Source of the DNA: Candidatus Brocadiaceae bacterium
Lineage (GTDB): Bacteria > Planctomycetota > Brocadiia > SM23-32
Assembly: GCA_003551785.1 (NCBI GenBank)
Contig: PUNP01000121.1
Span: 1-5,073 of the forward strand
Direction: 5' to 3'
Length of the DNA: 5,073 nucleotides
Numbering within the stretch: the stretch's first letter is position 1; each line of letters starts with the position of its first letter. Both the position numbers and the translations under genes were made by a program. Under the pieces are notes generated by a model. It saw only the letters and a program-made list of their open reading frames with translations, did no database searches and had not been told where the DNA came from. This document shows positions 1 through 5,073 of this stretch, piece after piece.

Positions 1-1518
1 TCACCCTGTTGCCGCAACGGCACATTTGTCGACGGCAACAGGGTGGAAGCCCCACTTGTTTTGCGTGATGGCATGACTATCCAGGTGGGACGGGCTCAGC
101 TAACTTTCAAGGATGGACAAAAGTCTGCCCCAAACACAAAATCCCGGGAACCGTCAGCTTCCGCCAATAAACGCTCCGCGAAAACTCCCGATTGGCGCAT
201 CAAAAAACCCGTACCGGTGCAGTTAAAGCGTGATATCCATCGCGAACTTCTAAAAAGACTTGACCTCAAATATGAGGATTTTGATAAACAAACCGATGAG
301 GAAATACGCGCTAAAACGGTAACGGGTATCCGCCAGATTGTCGAGGAGTATGCCGATGATATGCCGCCGGGCGTGACTAAAGAAAGGCTCATTAAAGAAA
401 TAGCGGATGAAGCACTCTCGCTCGGGCCGATTGAAGACCTGCTGGCTGACACGGAAATAGACGAAATTATGGTCAACGGCTGGGACAGTGTTTACGTGGA
501 AAGGTTCGGGAAAATAGAAAAAACAAACCTCCGTTTCACCGATGACCGGCATGTTATTAACATAATCCGACGCATCGTCGCCCCTATCGGTAGGCGTATC
601 GACGAGTCAAGCCCGATGGTGGATGCGCGGCTTAAAGATGGGTCCCGTGTCAACGCGATCATCTCGCCATTAAGTATCACCGGCCCTACGCTGACTATAC
701 GTAAATTCGCCGCCGATCCGTTTGAAGTGAAAGATTTGATGGGGTTTGGGACAATGACCCAACAGATGGCCGAATTTCTGGCGATGGCCGTCAAATACAG
801 GCAGAACATACTTATCAGCGGCGGAACAGGTTCCGGTAAAACGACGCTGCTGAATGTCGTCTCGGGATTTATACCGAAAACCGAACGTATAGTTACTATC
901 GAGGACGCCGCGGAACTCAGCCTCCCCCAGGAACATGTTGTCAGCCTCGAGGCAAAACCGCCCAATATACGTGGTGAAGGTGCTATTCCTATCCGGAAAC
1001 TGCTGATCAACAGCCTGCGTATGCGCCCGGACAGGATAGTTGTCGGTGAATGTCGAGGCGGTGAAGCGCTCGATATGCTCCAGGCAATGAACACCGGCCA
1101 TGACGGGTCCTTAACAACCCTGCATGCCAATTCTCCCCGGGACAGCATCTCCCGGCTCGTAACACTTGTGCTGATGGCCGGTGTGGAGCTGCCGTCCAGA
1201 GCCGTACGGGAGCAGATTGCGTCCGCTATCGATATAGTTGTTCATACCGCTCGCTTGAGCGACGGTACCAGGCGAATACTCAACATTGAAGAGATATCAG
1301 GTATGGAGGGCGATATAGTTACTATGCAGCCTATTTACCTGTTCAGACAGCAAGGGTTTGATCATGACGGCAAAATCAGGGGGGATTTTACGGCTACCGG
1401 CGCTATCCCCGGATTTGTTTCCGAATTGAGAGAACGACACATAGACATAAATGTTAACTTGTTCAGCCCCTCTGAGAAAGAAAAACAAAGGATAAAAGAA
1501 AAACATAACAAGCATTGA
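1..1518 (+). CDS. cpaF: FHA-domain CpaF/TadA-type secretion ATPase (5' partial)
   Basis: This is the hexameric motor ATPase of a Tad/type IVc pilus or secretion system, a cytoplasmic protein that docks on TadB/TadC and drives pilin assembly or export. The frame is open from base 1, so the true start lies upstream; the GTG at 43 falls inside a domain and is not a credible start. Numbering from the first codon, residues 1-36 match the end of an FHA phosphothreonine-binding domain (RNGTFVDG, then LRDGMTIQVG). A polar, basic linker follows (about 38-70), then the helical CpaF N-terminal part and the conserved EIMVNG (155-160) and DESSPMVDARLKDGSRVN (201-218) segments. The ATPase core has Walker A GGTGSGKTT (274-282, Lys280), an acidic TIEDAAEL box near 301, Walker B RIVVGE (345-350, Glu350), and His367 and His375 in the HDGS and LHANS motifs. 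All catalytic motifs look intact. The tail is lysine-rich. The family assignment is very secure; the FHA assignment rests on the domain's last third only. Confidence 0.95.
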   Translation, partial: SPCCRNGTFVDGNRVEAPLVLRDGMTIQVGRAQLTFKDGQKSAPNTKSREPSASANKRSAKTPDWRIKKPVPVQLKRDIHRELLKRLDLKYEDFDKQTDEEIRAKTVTGIRQIVEEYADDMPPGVTKERLIKEIADEALSLGPIEDLLADTEIDEIMVNGWDSVYVERFGKIEKTNLRFTDDRHVINIIRRIVAPIGRRIDESSPMVDARLKDGSRVNAIISPLSITGPTLTIRKFAADPFEVKDLMGFGTMTQQMAEFLAMAVKYRQNILISGGTGSGKTTLLNVVSGFIPKTERIVTIEDAAELSLPQEHVVSLEAKPPNIRGEGAIPIRKLLINSLRMRPDRIVVGECRGGEALDMLQAMNTGHDGSLTTLHANSPRDSISRLVTLVLMAGVELPSRAVREQIASAIDIVVHTARLSDGTRRILNIEEISGMEGDIVTMQPIYLFRQQGFDHDGKIRGDFTATGAIPGFVSELRERHIDINVNLFSPSEKEKQRIKEKHNKH

Positions 1519-1522
1519 AGTC

Positions 1523-1526
1523 GAGG
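1523..1526 (+). promoter_or_regulatory. Ribosome binding site deciding the tadB start
   Basis: GAGG (within TCGAGGTA) lies 9 nt before the ATG at 1536. The in-frame TTG at 1515, which overlaps the cpaF stop, has only A-rich sequence before it and no Shine-Dalgarno match. This favours the ATG at 1536. The same TCGAGGTA string precedes the next gene, tadC. Confidence 0.7.
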
Positions 1527-1535
1527 TACACTGCT

Positions 1536-2411
1536 ATGCTGGATATCCCCGGACATATTGATTTGCATCTGCTGCTGCTTATGGTGTACGTTATAGCTGC
1601 GGTTTCCCTGTTCGTTTACAGCGGTATAAGTTTATTCCGCAGTGGTTGGAAAAGTTATGAAGAGCAGTATGCCGAAAGCGCCGAGCGGAGTCTTAATGCT
1701 ATATATCTTACTATCCCTCCCCAGCATATCGCCTACCTCTCATTGGTATCTTTTGTTATCACGGCTGCGCTCTGGTTCTGGCTTTTCGGCAGTATAATTC
1801 CCGCGGTAATTTTCGGCCTCATGGGGCTTGCCTTCCCCAAAATACTGCTCTGGTGGCTGAAGAAACAAAGGGATAAGAAATTCGATAGCCAGTTAGTGGA
1901 TGCTCTCACCAATATCGGCAATTCCATGCAAGCCGGCTTCAGCCTCCATCAGGCATTGGGACTGGTTGCGCAGGAAATGGATAACCCGATGGGACAGGAG
2001 ATGGGCCTCGTCGTCAGGCAGCTTCAGGTCGGGATGGATATGGAAGAAGCGCTGGGTGAGCTTTACCGGCGCATGCCGAGTAAAGACCTGGACTTGGTCA
2101 TCACCTCCATTCTGGTCAGCACGGATGTCGGGGGTGATTTGACGGAGATATTCGGGAATATCTCCAGGACTATCCAGGAACGCCATCGGATCGAGGGCAG
2201 GATAAAGGCTCTCAGTGCTCAGGGTAAAATGCAAGGCTTCGTTTTAGTGTGTATACCGCCGGGAATGGGCCTGGCACTGCATTATATCGCTCCCTCTTTG
2301 ATTGAACCCCTGTATACGACCGTTATAGGCTGGATGCTTATGGGGGTTGTAGCAGGTTTAATGGCCGCGGGAATTTATACGATATTCAGAATAGTTAATA
2401 TCGAGGTATAG
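1536..2411 (+). CDS. tadB: TadB-like inner-membrane platform protein (T2SSF family)
   Basis: This is one of the two inner-membrane platform proteins of the Tad (type IVc) machine, and it should work with the CpaF ATPase encoded just upstream. From ATG 1536 it is 291 residues, a normal TadB length. Visible order: an N-terminal membrane segment (about 10-34), a charged stretch, a hydrophobic hairpin (about 65-108), a cytoplasmic T2SSF domain (about 115-230), and two C-terminal membrane segments (about 234-256 and 263-286). The T2SSF domain shows the family pattern: FDSQLVDAL then SMQAGFSLHQAL (130-141), and later the D-V-G-G-D-L region (197-202) followed by a basic R-x-R-I-x-A-L-S-A-Q-G-K-M segment. 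It starts 17 nt after the cpaF stop and ends 3 nt before tadC, so co-transcription is very likely. A longer form from TTG 1515 would add only seven residues and lacks a ribosome binding site. TadB rather than TadC follows from gene order and length. Confidence 0.93.
   Translation: MLDIPGHIDLHLLLLMVYVIAAVSLFVYSGISLFRSGWKSYEEQYAESAERSLNAIYLTIPPQHIAYLSLVSFVITAALWFWLFGSIIPAVIFGLMGLAFPKILLWWLKKQRDKKFDSQLVDALTNIGNSMQAGFSLHQALGLVAQEMDNPMGQEMGLVVRQLQVGMDMEEALGELYRRMPSKDLDLVITSILVSTDVGGDLTEIFGNISRTIQERHRIEGRIKALSAQGKMQGFVLVCIPPGMGLALHYIAPSLIEPLYTTVIGWMLMGVVAGLMAAGIYTIFRIVNIEV
2403..2406 (+). promoter_or_regulatory. Ribosome binding site of tadC inside the end of tadB
   Basis: GAGG, again within TCGAGGTA, encodes part of the last codons of tadB (I-E-V-stop) and sits 8 nt before the tadC ATG at 2415. 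This arrangement suggests translational coupling, with ribosomes finishing tadB close to the tadC start. Confidence 0.65.
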
Positions 2412-2414
2412 TAT

Positions 2415-3368
2415 ATGACAGTATTCGGACAGGAAACTCTGTTATACTCCATCGCGACCGGGCTGAGCGTAGTAACTTTCACGCTATATTTCTATTCCCT
2501 GTATGCAGAATACAAGGCCCGTCCGGTAGACGTTGAGCATTTTTTTGATACGGCGGCTCCCAAAGATTCAGGGCTTTTGAAATTGCTGAAGCCGGCAGCC
2601 TCTTTTTTTGCGCATTTTATAGCACAGACCGCAGAACGTCTGGAATCGCGATACGGGAAGGATGCCCTGCCTGCAAGGTATTTGAATTCTATACGGTTCA
2701 AAGCCCAGCGTGCTCTTTCAAGCGCGGGTAATCCGGGCGGTTTAACGGCTGATCAATATTTAGGGCTGTTTGGAGTCAGTATAATATTACTTGGCGGCTT
2801 TGGTGCGCTATTAGGTTTTGCAGCAGCTTCCGGTCTGATCTTTTTTATCATATTGGTAATAAGTGTAGTCTATCCGATCCTTTGGCTTCGAAAAAAAATA
2901 ACAATACGGCAGACGGGGATTCGAAATTTAATGCCTTATGCTCTGGATTTATTGACGCTCAGTGTAGAGGCCGGGCTTGATTTCAGCACAGCTTTGGTGC
3001 GGATCACTCCCAAGTTAGGCTCCGGCGCGCTGGCGGAAGAGTTCGGCGAAGTCATACGCCAGATGCGTTTGGGCAGGCCCCGCAGCGAGACCTTGCGGGA
3101 GATGGCGGACAGGGTGCAGATGCCGGACGTCAGTTCATTTTGCAGCTCGCTGATACAAGCTGATGAATTAGGGGCTGATTTGGGGCCGGTGCTGCGTATA
3201 TTGTCGGATCAAATGCGCAACGAGCGGGCCAATCGTGCGGAAAAGAAGGCCATGGAAGCGCCGGTAAAAATACTTTTCCCGCTGATTTTCTTTATCTTCC
3301 CCACCGTGTTCATCATCCTTTTCGCCCCGTTCGGAATTCAATACCTTCAGGGACTCTTCGCCGGTTAA
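2415..3368 (+). CDS. tadC: TadC-like inner-membrane platform protein (T2SSF family)
   Basis: This is the second inner-membrane platform protein of the Tad machine, thought to pair with TadB and be driven by the CpaF ATPase. It is 317 residues from an ATG with a good ribosome binding site. An N-terminal membrane segment (about 9-30) is followed by an amphipathic region (about 50-112) ending in ALSSAGNPGGLTADQYLGL, a pattern typical of TadC. Then come a hydrophobic pair (about 116-158), a basic RKKITIRQ turn, and the T2SSF domain (about 172-282). That domain contains MPYALDLLTLSVEAGLDF (173-190) and L-I-Q-A-D-E-L-G-A-D-L-G (246-257). The C-terminal membrane segment (285-306) is the characteristic PVKILFPLIFFIFPTVFIIL stretch. 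The start lies 3 nt after the tadB stop. No tad gene follows, so this is the end of the visible operon; I see no clear intrinsic terminator after it. Confidence 0.93.
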   Translation: MTVFGQETLLYSIATGLSVVTFTLYFYSLYAEYKARPVDVEHFFDTAAPKDSGLLKLLKPAASFFAHFIAQTAERLESRYGKDALPARYLNSIRFKAQRALSSAGNPGGLTADQYLGLFGVSIILLGGFGALLGFAAASGLIFFIILVISVVYPILWLRKKITIRQTGIRNLMPYALDLLTLSVEAGLDFSTALVRITPKLGSGALAEEFGEVIRQMRLGRPRSETLREMADRVQMPDVSSFCSSLIQADELGADLGPVLRILSDQMRNERANRAEKKAMEAPVKILFPLIFFIFPTVFIILFAPFGIQYLQGLFAG

Positions 3369-3484
3369 AAGTCTTTCTATCACCAACTCACAGTAACCCC
3401 TTATTACGTAAACACCTACCTTTGGCAGAGACGCAGGTAACCGCAAAATTTTACAGCCCAATTCCTCATCTTTTTCCAAACAGC

Positions 3485-3496
3485 TTGACATGTCAA
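3485..3496. repeat. 12-bp perfect palindrome over the -35 box (possible operator)
   Basis: TTGACATGTCAA is identical to its own reverse complement, and its left half is the -35 hexamer. A dimeric repressor bound here would block RNA polymerase. The symmetry stops at 12 bp because C3484 does not complement C3497. LacI-family operators usually centre on CG, whereas this one centres on AT, so the adjacent regulator is not an obvious binder. Part of the symmetry could be chance, since half of it is fixed by the promoter box. Confidence 0.4.
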
Positions 3497-3513
3497 CTAA
3501 ATTGTGTTATAAT
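3485..3513 (+). promoter_or_regulatory. Perfect consensus sigma-70-type promoter
   Basis: The -35 box TTGACA is at 3485-3490 and the -10 box TATAAT at 3508-3513, with a 17-nt spacer: both hexamers and the spacing match the consensus exactly. Upstream, 3445-3480 has A and T tracts that could help as an UP element. Transcription would start near 3520 and run rightward. The first well-supported gene start is about 480 nt further on, so the product is either a long leader for the regulator or a separate small transcript. That the host's main sigma factor uses this consensus is general knowledge, not shown here. Confidence 0.75.
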
Positions 3514-3845
3514 AATTGTTGTAAGTCGAGTCTTTAGTAAACTACTTAACCCGCATATTTCATAAACCAACGACAATATTTAATATAACAGATTGAACGC
3601 CAACTTTTTAAGCATCAATTTTGAAACTTTTAAAATTTGCAGTGCGTACATTGAAATTCTTAAACGGCGGTTTACCCTGCGGGCGCGTCTTCAGCGGCGC
3701 ATCTGCGGCAAAAGTCTGCTCTTGCAGTATACGAATACAGCAGCGTTTGACATTTGCCACATATGCACCTCTGAATACGCGTGAAATAAGCGGGTTAACA
3801 TCTCCAATGTGTTCTTTGTCGGTGGATGAAGACAGCGTGATAACA

Positions 3846-3854
3846 TGCTATAGT
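3846..3854 (+). promoter_or_regulatory. Candidate extended -10 promoter for the regulator
   Basis: TGCTATAGT fits the extended -10 form TG-n-TATAAT with one mismatch in the hexamer (3849-3854). No good -35 box lies 16-18 nt upstream, which is tolerated in extended -10 promoters. Transcription would start near 3861, giving a leader of about 140 nt to the ATG at 3999. This is an alternative or additional promoter to the consensus one at 3485-3513. Confidence 0.35.
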
Positions 3855-3867
3855 TGTCTTGGATAAG

Positions 3868-3886
3868 GCGTGAGAAATTCTTACGC
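3868..3886 (+). repeat. 19-nt near-perfect inverted repeat (operator or leader hairpin)
   Basis: GCGTGAGAAATTCTTACGC has 9-nt arms around a single central A (3877); eight arm positions are Watson-Crick pairs and one is G-T (3872 with 3882). As RNA it would form an 8-bp stem with an AAT loop. As DNA it lies just after the candidate start point near 3861, a suitable place for a repressor operator, for example for autoregulation by the downstream regulator. No T-run follows, so it is not an intrinsic terminator. Confidence 0.45.
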
Positions 3887-3894
3887 AGCTAAGT

Positions 3895-3929
3895 ATCATT
3901 ATCCCGATTGCACAAGGCATGGTAATGAT
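3895..3929 (+). repeat. Inverted repeat/hairpin just upstream of the G8 tract
   Basis: ATCATTA (3895-3901) is the exact reverse complement of TAATGAT (3923-3929). After a bulged T3902, CC (3903-3904) can also pair with GG (3921-3922), and an inner TGC/GCA stem (3909-3911 with 3917-3919) closes an ACAAG loop. The predicted RNA hairpin contains the AAGG and start codons of the micro-ORF at 3925, so folding could hide that translation start. Confidence 0.4.
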
Positions 3930-3963
3930 GAGGGGGGGGTTCACTGAATTTTTATGTTCGTAG
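3925..3963 (+). CDS. Possible 12-codon leader micro-ORF
   Basis: ATG 3925 opens a frame encoding MMRGGFTEFLCS and stops with TAG at 3961-3963. AAGG at 3914-3917 lies 7 nt upstream, a good ribosome binding site. Codons 3-5 are read through the G8 tract. The frame overlaps the ATG at 3954 (the alternative regulator start, in another frame) and ends 35 nt before the ATG at 3999. It could be a leader peptide tuning translation of the regulator, or a chance frame; nothing about its sequence is diagnostic. Confidence 0.2.
   Translation: MMRGGFTEFLCS
3932..3939 (+). repeat. G8 homopolymer tract
   Basis: Eight consecutive G residues lie 14 nt before ATG 3954 and about 60 nt before ATG 3999. Runs of this length can slip during replication. 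Here the tract is not in the regulator's own frame: a TGA at 3945-3947 separates them. A length change would therefore alter leader spacing or the micro-ORF frame, not the protein. Confidence 0.6.
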
Positions 3964-3985
3964 AATCGATAGAAAAATCTCAATT

Positions 3986-3989
3986 AAGG
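3986..3989 (+). promoter_or_regulatory. Ribosome binding site favouring the regulator start at 3999
   Basis: AAGG lies 9 nt before the ATG at 3999. The earlier in-frame ATG at 3954 has only the G8 tract, 14 nt away, which is too far for a typical site. I therefore prefer 3999; starting at 3954 would add 15 residues before the DNA-binding domain. Confidence 0.5.
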
Positions 3990-3998
3990 CAACCGGTA

Positions 3999-5051
3999 AT
4001 GGGTCAAAAATCAAATGAAACCACAACAAAGCGGAAAAGAGTAAAAAGGCCCGTATCAGTGCGGCAGATAGCACGCGAGGTAGGGCTGTCGCATACTGCG
4101 GTCGCTTATGCTCTTAATGGGCAAGCAGAAGAAAAAAATATACCCGAAAGCACAGCTTCCCGTATACGTAAAGTTGCCCAAAAGCTCGGATGGCAGCAGA
4201 ATCATGTTATGTCGGCCATGACAACGGGGAAAACTCGCCTGGTGGGGCTTTGGCAGGAGTCTTTTGGTTCCCCCTATCACTCCTGGGTTATGAATACACT
4301 GGAGAAACTGCTGCAAAAGGATGGTTATGCGGTGCTGGCAAGTACGGCCCGTGTTCTGGAATCAGACAAAAAATACGATTTGCATATGTTCAATAAATGG
4401 TCGGTAGAAGGTCTGCTCTGCACAGGATCTTCTAAATGGGTGCGGGCTTTCATCGATAAATACCCCCATTGGCGACTTCCAATGGTTTGTTTGGGGATGG
4501 ATACGCTGACTGATGTTCCCCATATTGATTCCGTATATGTCGATGTGTCCAATGCGGTATGGGAATGTTTGGAAAGGTGGAGCGGTGAAGGCAGAAAACG
4601 CATAGCCATGCTCTCCGGCCATGATCCGGATGTTGAGGATTATATAAGGGAGAAAACATACCGGGATTTCATGCACCGGCGCGGACTGGAAGAAGAGATG
4701 ATAATATTCCCGAAAGGGAGCTCACAGCGTAAAAGCGCCCGTGCCGCCCTTCACGAGTATGTGTCAGAACAGGGCTGTCCGCAGGCAATATTTTGTCGTT
4801 CTGACGAGACAATGATAGGGGCACATAAGGCGCTGTGCGAGCATGGGTGTGGGATTCCGGAAGATGTGGCACTGTTAGGTGTGGATGGTATAGAGGGCGT
4901 TTACTACCTCAACCATCCCGTCTCCACCGTGGTGCAGCCCGTAGAGGAAATGTGCCGAACGTCATGGAAGCTACTCCGGGAAAGGCTGGGAAAACCCGGT
5001 AGCCCCGCCCGGCACAGAACACTTGAAGGCAGGCTGGATTGGCAGGTATAA
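3999..5051 (+). CDS. LacI-family transcriptional regulator
   Basis: This is a cytoplasmic DNA-binding regulator with a sugar-binding-protein-like sensor domain, a family that mostly controls carbohydrate uptake and breakdown genes; the effector cannot be read from the sequence. From ATG 3999 it is 350 residues, normal for the family. A basic tail (KRKRVKR, within 11-17) leads into the helix-turn-helix SVRQIAREVG-LSHTAVAYALNG (20-41) and the third helix IPESTASRI-RKVAQKLGW (48-65). The hinge reads NHVMSAMTTGKT (68-79). The sensor domain follows, with LVGLWQES (81-88), YVDVSNAVWECLERW before G-R-K-R-I-A-M-L-S-G, PQAIFCRSDE (261-270), IPEDVALLGVDG (286-297) and STVVQP near 310, all family landmarks. 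Odd points: the hinge Leu that normally intercalates into DNA is Met74, the usual Ala-Arg of the hinge is Met-Ser, and residues 42-47 form a short insertion. An alternative start is ATG 3954. It lies downstream of a long, signal-rich leader and may be co-transcribed with a gene beyond the window. Confidence 0.92.
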   Translation: MGQKSNETTTKRKRVKRPVSVRQIAREVGLSHTAVAYALNGQAEEKNIPESTASRIRKVAQKLGWQQNHVMSAMTTGKTRLVGLWQESFGSPYHSWVMNTLEKLLQKDGYAVLASTARVLESDKKYDLHMFNKWSVEGLLCTGSSKWVRAFIDKYPHWRLPMVCLGMDTLTDVPHIDSVYVDVSNAVWECLERWSGEGRKRIAMLSGHDPDVEDYIREKTYRDFMHRRGLEEEMIIFPKGSSQRKSARAALHEYVSEQGCPQAIFCRSDETMIGAHKALCEHGCGIPEDVALLGVDGIEGVYYLNHPVSTVVQPVEEMCRTSWKLLRERLGKPGSPARHRTLEGRLDWQV

Positions 5052-5057
5052 GTAGAT

Positions 5058-5065
5058 GGAAAGGA
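5058..5065 (+). promoter_or_regulatory. Strong ribosome binding site at the window edge, next gene start
   Basis: GGAAAGGA is followed by 7 nt and then the last base, A5073. If the next two bases are TG, a start codon sits at ideal spacing, so a gene probably begins right at the edge, 21 nt after the regulator stop. An alternative start is ATG 5056 (reading M-E-R-I-S-R to the edge), with AGG about 9 nt upstream. Either way the next gene appears to follow the regulator in the same direction. Confidence 0.4.
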
Positions 5066-5073
5066 TCAGCAGA

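Larger units (their letters stand above)
3369..3998. other. Long intergenic region with promoter and leader signals, no convincing gene
   Basis: This gap between tadC and the regulator start is long beside the 3-17 nt gaps in the tad block. From about 3485 to 3660 it is AT-rich; about 3661-3780 is more GC-rich. Directly after tadC I find only a weak 5-bp stem (TACCT 3417-3421 with AGGTA 3435-3439) without a following T-run, so no terminator is called. The consensus promoter, extended -10 candidate, two inverted repeats, G8 tract and micro-ORF are listed separately. The only longer open frame, TTG 3621 to TAA 3866 (81 residues, several cysteines), has no ribosome binding site and no family resemblance I recognise. 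The stretch could be a long leader, a small-RNA gene, or a decayed gene. Confidence 0.7.

Noticed and set aside
492..1148. Long minus-strand open frame opposite the ATPase
   Set aside because: It is antisense to highly conserved Walker A and B coding sequence; its serine- and arginine-rich composition with no family likeness is typical of a shadow frame.
43..1518. Taking GTG 43 as the start of the secretion ATPase
   Set aside because: The frame is open to base 1 and the codons before 43 continue the FHA motif, so the start lies outside the window.
1515..1535. TTG 1515 as the tadB start
   Set aside because: No ribosome binding site precedes it, while ATG 1536 has GAGG at 9 nt; the extra residues look like non-coding leader.
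1893..2234. Minus-strand open frame opposite tadB
   Set aside because: It is fully antisense to the conserved T2SSF domain and has no independent start signal that I can see.
2891..2898. A8 run in tadC as a programmed slippage site
   Set aside because: The frame is intact across it, the protein continues normally, and it encodes the basic R-K-K turn expected after a membrane segment.
3417..3439. Possible terminator after tadC
   Set aside because: The stem is only 5 bp with a 13-nt loop and no T-run follows, so it does not meet a terminator pattern.
3168..3491. Minus-strand open frame spanning the tadC end and the gap
   Set aside because: Most of it is antisense to the conserved TadC C-terminus, and the product has no recognisable pattern.
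3747..3752. Second TTGACA -35 box
   Set aside because: No -10-like hexamer lies 15-19 nt downstream; the best nearby sequence is GAATAC at the wrong spacing.
3593..3784. 63-residue + strand open frame in the gap
   Set aside because: It has a TTG start without a ribosome binding site and no family likeness, and it overlaps another equally unsupported frame.
1..5073. CRISPR array, tRNA, rRNA or insertion sequence
   Set aside because: I saw no spaced direct repeats, no tRNA-like fold or rRNA segments, and no transposase motifs or terminal inverted repeats.

Overview
The window reads as a bacterial chromosome fragment of roughly even base composition. It holds the 3' end of a Tad-type (type IVc) pilus or secretion module, then a gap of about 0.6 kb, then a LacI-family regulator. 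All convincing genes are on the + strand. The species cannot be fixed from 5 kb. The form of the regulator (an IPESTASRI-type helix and an N-x-x-M-S-A-M hinge instead of the usual N-x-x-A-R-x-L) and the FHA domain joined to a CpaF ATPase would both suit a Verrucomicrobiota/Lentisphaerota-like (PVC) bacterium. That is a low-confidence inference.

Region 1 (1-3368) is an operon-like block: an FHA-CpaF/TadA secretion ATPase cut by the left edge, tadB, and tadC. The intergenic gaps are 17 and 3 nt. A Shine-Dalgarno core within TCGAGGTA precedes both membrane genes, and the one for tadC lies inside the last codons of tadB. The ATPase would power the inner-membrane platform formed by TadB and TadC to assemble Flp-type pili or secrete a substrate. 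The FHA remnant suggests that the motor binds a phosphothreonine-bearing partner. Pilin, secretin, TadE/F and TadD genes are not in the window.

Region 2 (3369-3998) has no convincing protein gene. It contains a perfect consensus sigma-70 promoter (TTGACA, 17 nt, TATAAT) whose -35 box lies in a 12-bp perfect palindrome. Further on come an extended -10 candidate, two inverted repeats that would fold in RNA, a G8 tract, and a 12-codon micro-ORF with its own ribosome binding site just before the regulator. This is the least explained part of the window.

Region 3 (3999-5051) encodes the LacI-family regulator. After it come 22 nt with a strong ribosome binding site at the window edge, so another gene probably starts there and may be co-transcribed with, or controlled by, the regulator.
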